Source: Pseudomonas capsici (GTDB lineage Bacteria > Pseudomonadota > Gammaproteobacteria > Pseudomonadales > Pseudomonadaceae). Taken from it: DNA of 64,000 bases. Within the stretch, counting starts at the first letter, position 1, and every line of letters starts with the position of its first letter. The translations under genes were made by a program, and so were the position numbers. The DNA is taken from NCBI RefSeq assembly GCF_017165765.1, contig NZ_JAFGZD010000007.1:248001-312000 (forward strand), in the 5' to 3' direction. The notes below the pieces were generated by a model. The model saw only the letters and a list, made by a program, of their open reading frames with translations, did no database searches and was not told where the DNA came from. This document shows, in pieces, positions 11,243 to 21,204 of the stretch.

Positions 11243-12028
11243 TCAGAGATCGGCTGGCAGCGGTTGCTTGAGCCAGGTCACGGAGGCTTTTTCCAGCGCA
11301 CCGTCGGCCTTGGCGGCATTGAGGATTTCGTTGACCTTGCCCAGCAGCTCAGGCTGACCCTTGTTCACGCCGACGTAGACCGGCGAGTCCTTGAGTTTCA
11401 CTTTCAGGGCCGGAATGCGTTTCGGGTTGCGCTCGCTGATGGCGACCATCACCACGTTACCGCTGGCGATCAGATCGGTCTGACCCGCCAGGTAAGCGGC
11501 GATGGTCGAGTTGTTGTCTTCAAAGCGCTTGATGGTTGCGCCTTCGGGAGCGACGGCGGTCAGCTCGATGTCTTCGATAGCGCCACGGGTCACGCTGATG
11601 GTCTTGCCCTTGAGGTCACTGATTTCCTTGACTGGTGACTCGGGTGGACCGAATACCGCCAGGTAGAAAGGCGCATAGGCACGGGAGAAATCGATGACCT
11701 TCTCGCGATCCGGGTTCTTGCCGAGGCTGGAAATCACCAGATCGACCTTGCCGGTGGTCAGGAACGGGATGCGGTTGGTGCTGTTGACCGGCGTCAGCTC
11801 GAGTTTGACCTTCAGTCTGTCGGCCAGCAGTTGGGCTGTGTCGATATCCAGGCCGCGCGGTTTCATGTCCGGACCTACGGAGCCAAACGGCGGGAAGTCC
11901 TGAGGTACAGCGACTTTCAGAGTGCCGCGCGCTACGACGTCATCCAGGCCGTTGGCTTGGGCGGGGGCCTGGCTCAGCATCAGGCTGGCAAACAAGGCAG
12001 TAAGCAGTGCGCTGTAACGCTTGGTCAT
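11243..12028 (-). CDS. Amino-acid ABC transporter, periplasmic substrate-binding protein
   Basis: The 261-aa product has a Sec signal (residues 1 to about 25, ending APAQANG) and the SBP_bac_3 fold, with the signature G-x-DID-x-A (GLDIDTAQLLADRLK) and DLVISSLGKNPDREKVIDFS. This family binds amino acids, opines or related cations in the periplasm. The sequence does not identify the substrate. It is the first gene of the importer operon and faces an FCD regulator across 248 bp containing three repeated operator-like sites, so control by that regulator is likely. Confidence 0.9.
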   Translation of the reverse strand: MTKRYSALLTALFASLMLSQAPAQANGLDDVVARGTLKVAVPQDFPPFGSVGPDMKPRGLDIDTAQLLADRLKVKLELTPVNSTNRIPFLTTGKVDLVISSLGKNPDREKVIDFSRAYAPFYLAVFGPPESPVKEISDLKGKTISVTRGAIEDIELTAVAPEGATIKRFEDNNSTIAAYLAGQTDLIASGNVVMVAISERNPKRIPALKVKLKDSPVYVGVNKGQPELLGKVNEILNAAKADGALEKASVTWLKQPLPADL

Positions 12029-12086
12029 GGGGAATCTCCGAACGGAACGAAAGATGTTGGCCTGTCCCCCAGTGCACAGCCCATGC

Positions 12087-12278
12087 CATTCAGACCGTTT
12101 GGGCCATAAGTCGGGCTTTGCGGGCTGTATTTGGTCTTACTGGTCTGAACAGTTGGCGAGAGGCATGCCCTGCTTTGGCGCGCCTGAAAGCCGCGTCGCC
12201 CCAGTGCTGGGCGTCGCTTGCCGGATTATCGAGATGACGATAAAAGGAGTTTTTACTGGACTGACTGGCCTGAACAGT
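12087..12278. promoter_or_regulatory. Three candidate FCD-regulator operators (GGYCTGA core)
   Basis: Two 15-bp near-identical sites lie in the divergent gap: ACTGGTCTGAACAGT at 12139-12153 and ACTGGCCTGAACAGT at 12264-12278, which differ at one position. Each is an imperfect palindrome (CTGGTCTGAACAG matches its own reverse complement at 10 of 12 non-central positions). A third, inverted core (ATTCAGACCGT) lies at about 12089-12099. The core resembles TGGTCTGACCA-type targets of FadR/FCD regulators. The site at 12264 runs into the regulator start codon, which suggests autorepression. Confidence 0.6.
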
Positions 12279-12279
12279 G

Positions 12280-12984
12280 ATGCCGCAGAACGCCCTCGCA
12301 GTACCCGAATCGGCCCTTCGAGCCATTCGCAAACTGATTGCCGAGCAAGGCTACAAACCTGGCGACAGCCTGCCCTCGCAACGGGATCTGGCGGTGTTGC
12401 TGGGCGTCAGCCGGGCCTCGTTGCGCGAAGCCCTGTCGTCGCTCAGTGCCTTGGGAATTGTCAGCGTGCAGCCGGGCAAAGGCGTGTTCATTCAGTCGAT
12501 TTCTGAACCAGAACAGCGCACGACCGGTTTTTCCTGGCCTTTCGATGCTCGGGTTTCTCCGGCCGATACCTTTCAGTTGCGTTATGCGCTGGAAGGCTTT
12601 GCCGCTGGTCTTGCCGCAGTCACCCTGACCGCCGACGAGCGGGATGTGCTGGAGGATAATGTCGAAGCCATGCGCCTGGAGTTGCGCGCCGGGGATTTCG
12701 AGGCGGCAGCCAGGCTGGATTTCGAGTTTCACCGGCATATTCTGGTCGCCAGTGGCAATCAGGCCATGCTGGGCATTGTGACGGCGGGTGCGGATATCTT
12801 CCTCGAAAGTCAGAAAATGCCTTTTATTCGTGCAGGAAGAGTCATGGAAACCTGGCAGGAACATCGCAAGATTTTGCGGGCTCTTTCCCGGCATGCCTCC
12901 GGTCCTGCGCAGAAGGCCATGCAGGAGCATATCCGTGGTGCTGCACTGCGCACGGGGATCGTCTTTGTTTCACCCGCCAGTTAA
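12280..12984 (+). CDS. FadR/FCD-subfamily GntR transcriptional regulator
   Basis: The 234-aa protein has an N-terminal winged helix typical of GntR (GDSLPSQRDLAVLLGVSRAS, then LREALSSLSALGIVSVQPGKG) and an all-helical FCD effector domain from about residue 80, with metal-ligand-like histidines (DFEFHRHIL and MQEHIR). FCD regulators usually bind an organic acid or amino-acid-derived ligand. Divergence from the ABC importer and the repeated sites between them suggest it regulates that importer and itself. A GTG at 12277 is an equally possible start; no strong Shine-Dalgarno precedes either. Confidence 0.88.
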   Translation: MPQNALAVPESALRAIRKLIAEQGYKPGDSLPSQRDLAVLLGVSRASLREALSSLSALGIVSVQPGKGVFIQSISEPEQRTTGFSWPFDARVSPADTFQLRYALEGFAAGLAAVTLTADERDVLEDNVEAMRLELRAGDFEAAARLDFEFHRHILVASGNQAMLGIVTAGADIFLESQKMPFIRAGRVMETWQEHRKILRALSRHASGPAQKAMQEHIRGAALRTGIVFVSPAS

Positions 12985-13106
12985 ATACGGGGTTATAACC
13001 ATATTCATGGGTTCCCATAGCCAGACTCAATGAGCCCCGGCTTCCTGAATGACATCAGGCCCGCTATGATGGGCGTCGTTTTTAGCCTACGACCTCGGAG
13101 ATCTCC

Positions 13107-13436
13107 ATGAGTAGCGACCTGATCAAACACGTCACCGACGCCAGCTTCGAAGCCGATGTCCTCAAGGCTGCGGGCCCTGTGCTTGTTGACTACTGGGCTG
13201 AGTGGTGCGGCCCATGCAAGATGATTGCACCCGTTCTGGACGAAATCGCCAGCACCTACGAAGGCAAGCTGACCGTTGCCAAGCTGAACATCGACGACAA
13301 CCAGGAAACCCCGGCCAAGCATGGCGTGCGCGGTATCCCGACGCTGATGCTGTTCAAGGGCGGTAACGTCGAAGCCACCAAAGTGGGCGCCTTGTCCAAG
13401 TCGCAATTGGCAGCCTTCATCGACGCCAATCTTTGA
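13107..13436 (+). CDS. trxA: Thioredoxin 1
   Basis: The 109-aa protein is a standard thioredoxin with active site [10 protein letters not shown] (CGPC at about residues 33-36), the cis-proline in GIPTLMLFK, and the buried Asp in VLVDYWA. It reduces cytoplasmic disulfides with thioredoxin reductase. It is followed by a strong intrinsic terminator and then rho, the same order found in many gammaproteobacteria. Confidence 0.97.
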   Translation: MSSDLIKHVTDASFEADVLKAAGPVLVDYWAEWCGPCKMIAPVLDEIASTYEGKLTVAKLNIDDNQETPAKHGVRGIPTLMLFKGGNVEATKVGALSKSQLAAFIDANL

Positions 13437-13443
13437 TGTATTT

Positions 13444-13470
13444 AAAGCCCCGCGAACAGCGGGGTTTTTT
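13444..13470 (+). terminator. Rho-independent terminator of trxA
   Basis: GCCCCGC and GCGGGGT form a stem around the loop GAACA (13448-13464), followed by six T residues. It starts 8 bp after the trxA stop codon. Confidence 0.93.
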
Positions 13471-13663
13471 CTGGCTTCGTACTAGACGCCCGGAAAATCA
13501 AGTGGTACATTCGGCCCCGCAATGGATTCTCCATTGCCCCCTGCTAGCCGTCGCCGACGCTCTCCTTTTCGATTTAGTACGCGATCCTGTCGCCTTCTCT
13601 GCGGCGCGGCCTCATTAAGCCAAAAGCTTAATTTCCCTTCATACATGATTACGTCATTCCCAT
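13471..13663 (+). promoter_or_regulatory. rho leader region: pyrimidine-rich, with a perfect hairpin
   Basis: The 193 bp between the trxA terminator and rho contain a perfect 8-bp hairpin (GCAATGGA-TTC-TCCATTGC, 13519-13537), followed by an unusually C/T-rich, G-poor stretch at about 13538-13600. The rho start codon lacks a recognisable Shine-Dalgarno sequence. In E. coli rho is autoregulated through its leader; a Rho-utilisation site here would give the same control. The role is inferred. Confidence 0.4.
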
Positions 13664-14923
<1,260 letters not shown>

Positions 14924-14947
14924 CCGCAGGCTGAACCGCAGTAGAAG

Positions 14948-14975
14948 ATGGCGCCCCATGGGGCGCCATTTTTGT
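14948..14975 (+). terminator. Rho-independent terminator of rho
   Basis: A perfect 22-bp palindrome (14948-14969, arms ATGGCGCCCC and GGGGCGCCAT) is followed by a T-tract. It lies 25 bp after the rho stop codon. Confidence 0.92.
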
Positions 14976-15011
14976 TGGCGAACACCCAGCCTGCAGGAGC
15001 GAATTCATAGG

Positions 15012-15037
15012 CCGCTCCTGAACGGAATCAGGAGCGG
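15012..15037. repeat. Strong hairpin with REP-like arms downstream of rho
   Basis: CCGCTCCTGA (15012-15021) and TCAGGAGCGG (15028-15037) form a perfect 10-bp stem with loop ACGGAA. It is preceded at 14994-15007 by GCAGGAGCGAATTC, a sequence close to the REP element seen at 34041. It may be a degraded REPIN rather than a second terminator. Confidence 0.6.
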
Positions 15038-15122
15038 GATTGTTCCGTTTTCACAGTTCATGGCTGCCACGAATCTGCAGAGCAGGTACGATGTGCATCT
15101 ATTTGAATAAGTGGCCAGGTTA

Positions 15123-16589
15123 ATGAAATTCAAGGACCTAAGGGATTTCGTGCAGCAGCTTGAGCAGCGCGGAGAGTTGAAACGCATTCAGATGCCTATT
15201 TCCCCTGTGCTGGAAATGACGGAAATCTGCGACCGTACGCTGCGCGCCAAAGGCCCGGCCCTGTTGTTTGAAAAGCCGGTCGGTTTTGACATCCCGGTGT
15301 TGGGCAACCTGTTCGGAACGCCGGAACGTGTCGCCATGGGCATGGGGGCCGAATCCGTCGACGAGCTGCGGGAAATCGGCAAGTTGCTGGCCTTCCTCAA
15401 GGAACCGGAGCCGCCCAAGGGCCTGAAAGACGCCTGGTCGAAGTTGCCTATCTTCAAGAAAGTCATCTCCATGGCCCCCAAAGTGGTCAAGGATGCGCCG
15501 TGCCAGGAGATTGTCATCGAAGGCGATGATGTCGATCTGAACATGCTGCCTGTCCAGACCTGCTGGCCGGGCGATGTCGCCCCGCTGATCACTTGGGGCC
15601 TGACGGTTACACGCGGTCCGAACAAGGAACGCCAGAACCTGGGCATCTATCGCCAGCAGGTGATCGGTCGCAACAAGGTCATCATGCGCTGGCTCAGCCA
15701 TCGCGGCGGTGCGCTGGACTTCAAGGAATGGTGCATCAAGCATCCCGGCGAACCGTTCCCGGTGGCGGTTGCCCTGGGCGCGGACCCGGCGACCATTCTG
15801 GGGGCCGTGACGCCTGTGCCTGACAGCCTGTCCGAGTATGCGTTTGCAGGCCTGCTGCGCGGCACACGCACCGAGTTGATCAAATGCCGTGGCAACAATC
15901 TGCAAGTGCCTTCCAGTGCAGAAATCGTCCTTGAGGGCGTGATCCATCCCGGTGAAATGGCCGATGAGGGACCTTATGGCGACCACACCGGTTATTACAA
16001 CGAAGTGGACAGCTTCCCGGTATTCACCGTCGAGCGCATCACTCATCGCATCAAGCCGATCTACCACAGCACTTACACTGGTCGTCCGCCTGATGAGCCG
16101 GCGATTCTGGGCGTGGCGCTGAACGAAGTGTTCGTGCCGATCCTGCAAAAGCAGTTCCCGGAAATCACCGACTTCTACCTGCCGCCCGAAGGCTGTTCCT
16201 ATCGCATGGCCGTCGTGACCATGAAAAAACAGTATCCTGGCCACGCCAAGCGCGTGATGCTGGGTGTGTGGTCGTTCCTGCGACAGTTCATGTACACCAA
16301 GTTCGTTATTGTCACCGACGACGACATCAACGCCCGTGACTGGAACGACGTGATCTGGGCCATCACCACGCGCATGGACCCCAAGCGCGACACGGTGATG
16401 ATCGAAAACACGCCGATCGATTACCTGGACTTCGCTTCACCGGTTTCCGGTCTGGGTTCCAAGATGGGGCTGGATGCCACGCACAAATGGCCGGGCGAAA
16501 CCACGCGTGAGTGGGGCCGGACTATCGTCAAGGACGAGGCGACGACACGTCGGGTCGATGAAATCTGGAATCAACTGGGAATAGATTGA
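15123..16589 (+). CDS. ubiD: 4-hydroxy-3-polyprenylbenzoate decarboxylase
   Basis: UbiD removes the ring carboxylate in ubiquinone synthesis using prenylated FMN made by UbiX. The 488-aa product has the prFMN/metal-binding motifs [16 protein letters not shown] and [10 protein letters not shown], and the catalytic Glu/Asp region [17 protein letters not shown] (residues about 280-292, [12 protein letters not shown]). The start at the ATG at 15123 matches the known family start MKFKDLRDF; a GTG at 15111 would add four residues. The stop overlaps the next start (TGATG), so the reductase is translationally coupled. Confidence 0.95.
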   Translation: MKFKDLRDFVQQLEQRGELKRIQMPISPVLEMTEICDRTLRAKGPALLFEKPVGFDIPVLGNLFGTPERVAMGMGAESVDELREIGKLLAFLKEPEPPKGLKDAWSKLPIFKKVISMAPKVVKDAPCQEIVIEGDDVDLNMLPVQTCWPGDVAPLITWGLTVTRGPNKERQNLGIYRQQVIGRNKVIMRWLSHRGGALDFKEWCIKHPGEPFPVAVALGADPATILGAVTPVPDSLSEYAFAGLLRGTRTELIKCRGNNLQVPSSAEIVLEGVIHPGEMADEGPYGDHTGYYNEVDSFPVFTVERITHRIKPIYHSTYTGRPPDEPAILGVALNEVFVPILQKQFPEITDFYLPPEGCSYRMAVVTMKKQYPGHAKRVMLGVWSFLRQFMYTKFVIVTDDDINARDWNDVIWAITTRMDPKRDTVMIENTPIDYLDFASPVSGLGSKMGLDATHKWPGETTREWGRTIVKDEATTRRVDEIWNQLGID

Positions 16590-17557
16590 TGCGTGTAACG
16601 TTGCAGCCGTCGGGTGCAGTGCTGGAAACCCTGCCGGGCGAGCGGATTCTCGATGCTGCACAGCGTCTGGGTTATGAGTGCCCGCAAAGCTGTCGCAATG
16701 GCAATTGCCATGTCTGCTCGGCGCTGCTGGTAAAGGGGCGTGTAAAGCAGGCCAGCGATGAGCTGACCCACGGTGAAATCTACACCTGCCTGGCCGAGCC
16801 GCTGGAAACCTGCGAAGTGCTCTGGGATGCGGTTCTGCCTCTTGGCCAACTGCCGGTACGCAAGTTCGCCTGCCAGCTCAGCGAATGCGTGGAAGTGGGC
16901 GGCGATGTCTGGCGGGTCGGCCTGCGGGCGCCAGCTGGCAAGCTGCCACGCTATCACGCCGGGCAATACCTGATGATCGAGCGCGAGAACGGCGAAAAGT
17001 CAGCCTTCTCGCTGGCGTCGGCGCCGCACAGGGGGCGTGATCTGGAATTGCACGTGCTGGTCCGTGAGGCCAGCGCCCGCACGCTGATCGAACAGCTTCA
17101 GCGCAATGCAATGGCACGAGTCGAACTGCCTTTTGGCGACACCCATCTTGCCGATCTGCCCGACGGCCCGCTGGTCCTGATTGCCGCCGGTACGGGCATG
17201 GCACAGATGAGCAGCCTGATCGAGCATTGTCGTGCCAAGGGCTTCAGCCATCCGGTGCATCTGTATTGGGGCGTGCGCCGTCCCGAGGATTTTTACGAAA
17301 TCCGTCAGTGGGACGAATGGGCAACGCTACCCAACCTGTTCCTGCACAAGGTCGTCAGTGATCTTTGCGGTTGGGAAGGGCGCTGCGGGATGTTGCATGA
17401 AGCCGTCCGCGATGACATCCGCGACCTGTCCTCGATCCATGTCTATGCAAGCGGCTCGCCGGCCATGATCTACGCGACCCTGGATGCTCTGGTCGGTGCC
17501 GGAATGGACCCTCATCAGATGCGTGCCGACGTTTTTGCCTACGCACCGCGCTCATAA
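16589..17557 (+). CDS. 2Fe-2S / FAD / NAD(P)H oxidoreductase (CDP-glucoseen reductase-like)
   Basis: The 322-aa protein joins an N-terminal plant-type ferredoxin domain, with the cluster cysteines in CPQSCRNGNCHVCSA and a fourth Cys near TCLAEPLETC, to a ferredoxin-NADP reductase-type FAD domain (RYHAGQYLMIERE, then SAFSLASAP) and an NAD(P) domain with GTGMAQM. It passes electrons from NAD(P)H through flavin and iron-sulfur cluster to an unknown acceptor. Pseudomonas genomes often name it CDP-6-deoxy-delta-3,4-glucoseen reductase, but there is no sugar pathway here. Coupling to ubiD hints at a role beside quinone or flavin metabolism. Confidence 0.88.
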   Translation: MRVTLQPSGAVLETLPGERILDAAQRLGYECPQSCRNGNCHVCSALLVKGRVKQASDELTHGEIYTCLAEPLETCEVLWDAVLPLGQLPVRKFACQLSECVEVGGDVWRVGLRAPAGKLPRYHAGQYLMIERENGEKSAFSLASAPHRGRDLELHVLVREASARTLIEQLQRNAMARVELPFGDTHLADLPDGPLVLIAAGTGMAQMSSLIEHCRAKGFSHPVHLYWGVRRPEDFYEIRQWDEWATLPNLFLHKVVSDLCGWEGRCGMLHEAVRDDIRDLSSIHVYASGSPAMIYATLDALVGAGMDPHQMRADVFAYAPRS

Positions 17558-17759
17558 CTTCTGACTGGCGGCCTTGTAACCGGATTGCAATTTTTTTCAT
17601 TCGCTTATAGCTTATGGCGATGAAAAGCATCGCCAGTTGCAGCTGGCAATACAGGCTCGGTCCTGTAGTAGCACCCGTACCGCGATACCTTGAAGCCGCT
17701 TATCCATGAGCGGGTCCTCAGGGCTCGGTTGACTGACAGTCAGACTGTCAGGGAGGCAA

Positions 17760-18434
17760 ATGGACAATCCAGTCAATGAGTTGGCGGCGGCCGTGCATGA
17801 CGGCCTTGGTCTGAAATATCCGCCAGTAATCGATCTTGGCCCGCAACTCACCCGCGAGCAACTGCTCGCCTCAATGAACGCCACTCTGCGTCGCCACAAG
17901 GGCGGCCCTGTCTGGCTGTTCGCTTATGGCTCGCTGATCTGGCGCCCGGAATGCAAGGCAGTCGAGCGTCAGCGCGCACGGGTTCATGGCTATCACCGTG
18001 GCTTGTACCTGTGGTCCCACGAACATCGGGGCACGCCGGAGGTGCCAGGTCTGGTATTCGGTCTGGACCGTGGCGGTTCCTGCACGGGATTCGCCTATCG
18101 CTTGCCGGATGAATGCCTTGAAGAATCCCTGTTCGCGCTCTGGCAGCGCGAGATGCCTTATCCCTCGTATCGCCCGCACTGGCTGAGCTGCCGTCTTGAA
18201 GATGGCACACAGGTGCAGGCTCTGGGATTTGTGCTGGAGCGGCATTTGCCCAGCTATGCGGGCAACCTGCCGGACAGTGTGCTGAGCCAGGTGCTGGCCA
18301 GCGCGAGCGGGCGGTATGGCACGACCCGCGATTACGTCGAGCAGACCGCCAACGCCCTGCGCAGCCACGCCATGCCAGATCTGAATCTGGAGGCGCGGCT
18401 CAAGCGTTGCCGGTCCAAGCCGGTTGCGCTGTGA
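17760..18434 (+). CDS. ChaC-type glutathione-specific gamma-glutamylcyclotransferase
   Basis: The 224-aa product has the ChaC substrate-loop motif FAYGSLIWRP (about residues 55-64) and the catalytic Glu region SHEHRGTPEVPGLVFGL. ChaC proteins cleave glutathione to 5-oxoproline and Cys-Gly in the cytoplasm. GGGAGG precedes the ATG. An N-terminal extension of about 45 residues precedes the core, longer than in many bacterial ChaC proteins. The gene is convergent with glpT with one base between the stop codons. Confidence 0.9.
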   Translation: MDNPVNELAAAVHDGLGLKYPPVIDLGPQLTREQLLASMNATLRRHKGGPVWLFAYGSLIWRPECKAVERQRARVHGYHRGLYLWSHEHRGTPEVPGLVFGLDRGGSCTGFAYRLPDECLEESLFALWQREMPYPSYRPHWLSCRLEDGTQVQALGFVLERHLPSYAGNLPDSVLSQVLASASGRYGTTRDYVEQTANALRSHAMPDLNLEARLKRCRSKPVAL

Positions 18435-18435
18435 C

Positions 18436-19779
18436 TCAGGCTTCCCGAGACGTGCTGGCAACCTGTTTGTGACGTAGCGTCGGTGCAAGGAACGCCATGG
18501 CCAGGATGCACGCGCCGATCAGCAGCACGAAACCGCCATCCCAGCCGAAGTGGTCAACGGTGTAGCCCATTGCCGCGCTTGCCGCGACCGAGCCGCCCAG
18601 GTAACCGAACAGCCCGGTGAAGCCTGCCGCAGTACCGGCTGCTTTCTTGGGTGCCAGTTCCAGTGCCTGCAGACCGATCAGCATCACCGGGCCGTAGATC
18701 AGGAAGCCGATGGAAACCAGAGCGATCATGTCGACGGTCGGGTTGCCTTCCGGGTTCAGCCAGTACACCAGCGTGGCGACGGTCACCAGGAACATGAACA
18801 CCATGCCGGTCAGGCCGCGGTTGCCCTTGAAGATCTTGTCCGACATCCAGCCACACAGTAGCGTGCCCGGAATACCGGCCCACTCGTACAGGAAGTAGGC
18901 CCATGAAGTCTTGTCGACCGTGAAATGCTTGGCCTCTTTGAGGTAGGTCGGTGCCCAGTCCAGCACGCCATAGCGCAACAGATAAACGAACACGTTGGCC
19001 AAGGCGATGTACCACAGCAGTTTGTTGCGCAGCACGTATTTGACGAAGATTTCCCTGGCGCTGAATTCTTCTTCATGGCTGGCATCGTAGCCTTCCGGAT
19101 AATCGTTCTTGTAATGCTCGATGGGCGGCAGGCCAACCGATTGCGGAGTGTCGCGCATGGTCGCGAAAGCGAAGACCGCTACCATCAGGGCAACGGCTGC
19201 CGGCACATAGAATGCGGCGTGCCAGTCGTTGGTCCAGCCCATGCCCAGCAGGAACAGCGGGCCGATCAGGCCGCCGCCCACGTTATGCGCCACGTTCCAG
19301 ACCGACACTACACCGCCGCGCTCTTTCTGCGACCACCAGTGCACCATCGTCCGTCCGCTCGGCGGCCAGCCCATGCCTTGCGCCCAGCCGTTGATGAACA
19401 GCAGCACAAACATGATCGTGACACTGGACGTCGCCCAGGGCGCGAAACCGAAAATGAACATCACCCCGGCCGACACCAGCAGCCCGAACGGCAGGAAATA
19501 GCGCGGGTTGGAACGATCCGAAACCAGCCCCATCAGGAATTTCGACAAGCCATAGGCAATCGCGATGGCCGACATGGCCACCCCCAACTGACCGCGCGTA
19601 TAGCCTTCTTCGATCAGGTAAGGCATGGCCAGGGAGAAGTTCTTGCGCAGCAGGTAGTAACCGGCGTAGCCGATGAAAATACCGGCGAAGATCTGCCAGC
19701 GCAGACGGCGGTAAGTGCTGTCGACCTTTTCTTCGGGTAGGGGTGCCAAGTGCTTGGCAGGACGGAAAAACGCAAACAT
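18436..19779 (-). CDS. glpT: sn-glycerol-3-phosphate/phosphate antiporter
   Basis: This 447-aa 12-TM protein is a major-facilitator organophosphate antiporter. It has the family motif region [20 protein letters not shown] and the N-terminal [15 protein letters not shown], and ends in a short cytoplasmic tail. It exchanges external glycerol-3-phosphate for phosphate, and it is the usual route of fosfomycin entry. It borders the accessory island: upstream is a 294-bp gap and then the effector gene on the same strand. Confidence 0.95.
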   Translation of the reverse strand: MFAFFRPAKHLAPLPEEKVDSTYRRLRWQIFAGIFIGYAGYYLLRKNFSLAMPYLIEEGYTRGQLGVAMSAIAIAYGLSKFLMGLVSDRSNPRYFLPFGLLVSAGVMFIFGFAPWATSSVTIMFVLLFINGWAQGMGWPPSGRTMVHWWSQKERGGVVSVWNVAHNVGGGLIGPLFLLGMGWTNDWHAAFYVPAAVALMVAVFAFATMRDTPQSVGLPPIEHYKNDYPEGYDASHEEEFSAREIFVKYVLRNKLLWYIALANVFVYLLRYGVLDWAPTYLKEAKHFTVDKTSWAYFLYEWAGIPGTLLCGWMSDKIFKGNRGLTGMVFMFLVTVATLVYWLNPEGNPTVDMIALVSIGFLIYGPVMLIGLQALELAPKKAAGTAAGFTGLFGYLGGSVAASAAMGYTVDHFGWDGGFVLLIGACILAMAFLAPTLRHKQVASTSREA

Positions 19780-19814
19780 GCAGACGCTCCGGGTTTTTAT
19801 TTTTTGCGAAAGCG

Positions 19815-19825
19815 AATGTTACATT
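19815..19825. promoter_or_regulatory. Dyad upstream of glpT, possible GlpR operator
   Basis: AATGTTACATT is a perfect 11-bp odd palindrome 36 bp upstream of the glpT start, inside a longer sequence with TTCG/CGAA elements (GCGAATGT and TTTTCG). GlpR operators in enterobacteria contain ATGTTCG half-sites, so control by GlpR is plausible, but the match is partial. Confidence 0.3.
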
Positions 19826-20073
19826 TTCGTTACAGAAAAAAGCAGTACTTTTCTAGAGGCCGTGTAGGAAATGTGAGGTTGATCGTGTTCTTTTGTGAAC
19901 ATTAGGAGGTGGGACGTTGATGATCTAGTGCTGGCTATCTGTTAGGAGGCTTGATCTTCATCGTATTGAGCGATGTCCATCTGTTCTCTCATCAGGTTCC
20001 CGGCACGACGTTCCAGATGTGTAAGGTCGTGCGCGAGAGGTCTGTAAGGCTTTTTTGACAAGCCGATTTTTCG
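19826..20073. other. Gene-free spacer between glpT promoter and effector 3' end
   Basis: No convincing gene is seen. A short inverted pair GGCTT/AAGCC lies just past the effector stop (minus strand, about 20047-20063), too weak to call a terminator. Composition is more AT-rich than the flanking housekeeping genes, so this is the left edge of the accessory island. Confidence 0.4.
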
Positions 20074-20952
20074 CTATTTGTAGATCACATCCTGGGGTTC
20101 GATTTTCAAGTAACCCTTGAAGTCAAAGCCTTGTTCATCCTTTTTCAGAAAATGCTCCAGTGTTCTTACAGAGGTTGCTTCTGCATCGGTTTTCAATGCG
20201 CCAGTTAATGGTGTACCTGTTCTTTTTGCTGCCGCTTGGTAAGCGGCAAGTACGAAATGTGAGCAAAATGCGCCCTGGATTCGGGGCGTGTTTTCAAACG
20301 CTTGGTCTCCATATTTGTCGCTCGCATCCTTGGCGCCACTCTTGAAATTGGAGTTTCTTACGACGCTCAATACACATTTGAGTTTTGAATAAGGAATCGT
20401 CTTGTCTTCGCTCCAGACTTGTCCAATCTGTGCAGCCCAGTCGCCCAGATTTTTATCCTTGGGCGAGTACACCTTGTACAAACCTTGTTGCACTGGACCT
20501 GAAGATGACGAAAGTTGAGTTCCACCTCGCATCTCTACGATCTCTGATTCGCCTTTTCCTTTTGCCTCGACCTTGCCCGGATTGTTTGGTGTTTTCGACC
20601 ACATGACGGCATGTACCAGAGCCGAGTCGCCTCTGTTATGGCGCAGTAGAGAAAGAGAAGGTAAAAGCTGGCCGGTTTTTATTATTTTATGAGTGAGTGT
20701 TGTGTTGTCAGGTTGATCCATCAATATGAGAATGTCTCCTGCTGACAGATCGCTTTTTTTAAGCTTTTCATTGAAGACGGCTGTGGTGCCCTGTACACCA
20801 CTTGCTCCTCGTTTGGTGCGATCCTTCAGCTCAGGATTTGCGTCTTGAGCAGAGGTCCTGCTTGTGGAAGCTCCAGCAGTTCCTGTGGTTGTCGGTGGGC
20901 TTGATTCGGCCAGATAGCCAGATAAAGGTGTATGAGTGTTTCCAACGCGCAT
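20074..20952 (-). CDS. Candidate HrpL-dependent type III effector with papain-like Cys/His core
   Basis: The 292-aa product is not one I can name. Its N-terminus fits type III export in P. syringae: no acidic residue in the first 12 positions, Val at position 3, and 12% Ser (15 Ser/Thr) in the first 50. From about residue 68 it reads like a permuted NlpC/P60 (YiiX/LRAT-type) hydrolase: strand AGDILIL (71-77), then His114 in SALVHAVMW, an acidic strand EIVEM (137-141), and Cys230 in GAFCSHFVLAAYQ, resembling the FCSELV motif of that fold. A perfect hrp box lies 31 nt upstream. Composition is AT-richer than its neighbours. It is a single-gene unit with no chaperone nearby. Function and target are unknown; the catalytic assignment is inference. 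Confidence 0.75.
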   Translation of the reverse strand: MRVGNTHTPLSGYLAESSPPTTTGTAGASTSRTSAQDANPELKDRTKRGASGVQGTTAVFNEKLKKSDLSAGDILILMDQPDNTTLTHKIIKTGQLLPSLSLLRHNRGDSALVHAVMWSKTPNNPGKVEAKGKGESEIVEMRGGTQLSSSSGPVQQGLYKVYSPKDKNLGDWAAQIGQVWSEDKTIPYSKLKCVLSVVRNSNFKSGAKDASDKYGDQAFENTPRIQGAFCSHFVLAAYQAAAKRTGTPLTGALKTDAEATSVRTLEHFLKKDEQGFDFKGYLKIEPQDVIYK

Positions 20953-20983
20953 GACAGTTCTCCATAGTTATTTCTACGCGTTG

Positions 20984-21012
20984 TAGGTGGTTCTTCCACG
21001 TCCAGTGGTTCC
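20984..21012 (-). promoter_or_regulatory. HrpL-dependent promoter (hrp box)
   Basis: On the minus strand GGAACC (21012-21007) is followed by exactly 16 bases and then CCACCTA (20990-20984). This matches the established HrpL box GGAACC-N15/16-CCACNNA at every specified position, and it points at the ATG at 20952 with a 31-nt gap. It is the decisive evidence that the downstream gene belongs to the Hrp regulon. Confidence 0.9.
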
Positions 21013-21163
21013 TTTTATGAAAGTGGAATTTATTTCTTTTTATTTTGAAATGCTCGGAAGTGATTTCCTGTTGAATTCGGGCTGTTGGTAGGTCGTAGCA
21101 GAGTTGTTTTCCTTGCGATGGTATTGTTGGGCTTTCGCAAATAAAACGGAACGCCGCCCGGTT

Positions 21164-21202
21164 GCTCCTACAACTTTCGTAGAAGCGAATCCATTCGCGA
21201 AG
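21164..21202. repeat. REP element between effector and bacteriocin genes
   Basis: GTAGAAGCGAATCCATTCGCG at 21179-21199 is a variant of the Pseudomonas REP unit (compare GTAGGAGCGAATTCATTCGC at 34041), with the internal dyad CGAATCCATTCG. A reversed head (GCTCCTAC at 21164-21171) faces it, giving a short inverted pair. It sits just past the coiled-coil gene stop and may stabilise or end that transcript. Confidence 0.75.
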
Positions 21203-21204
21203 AC

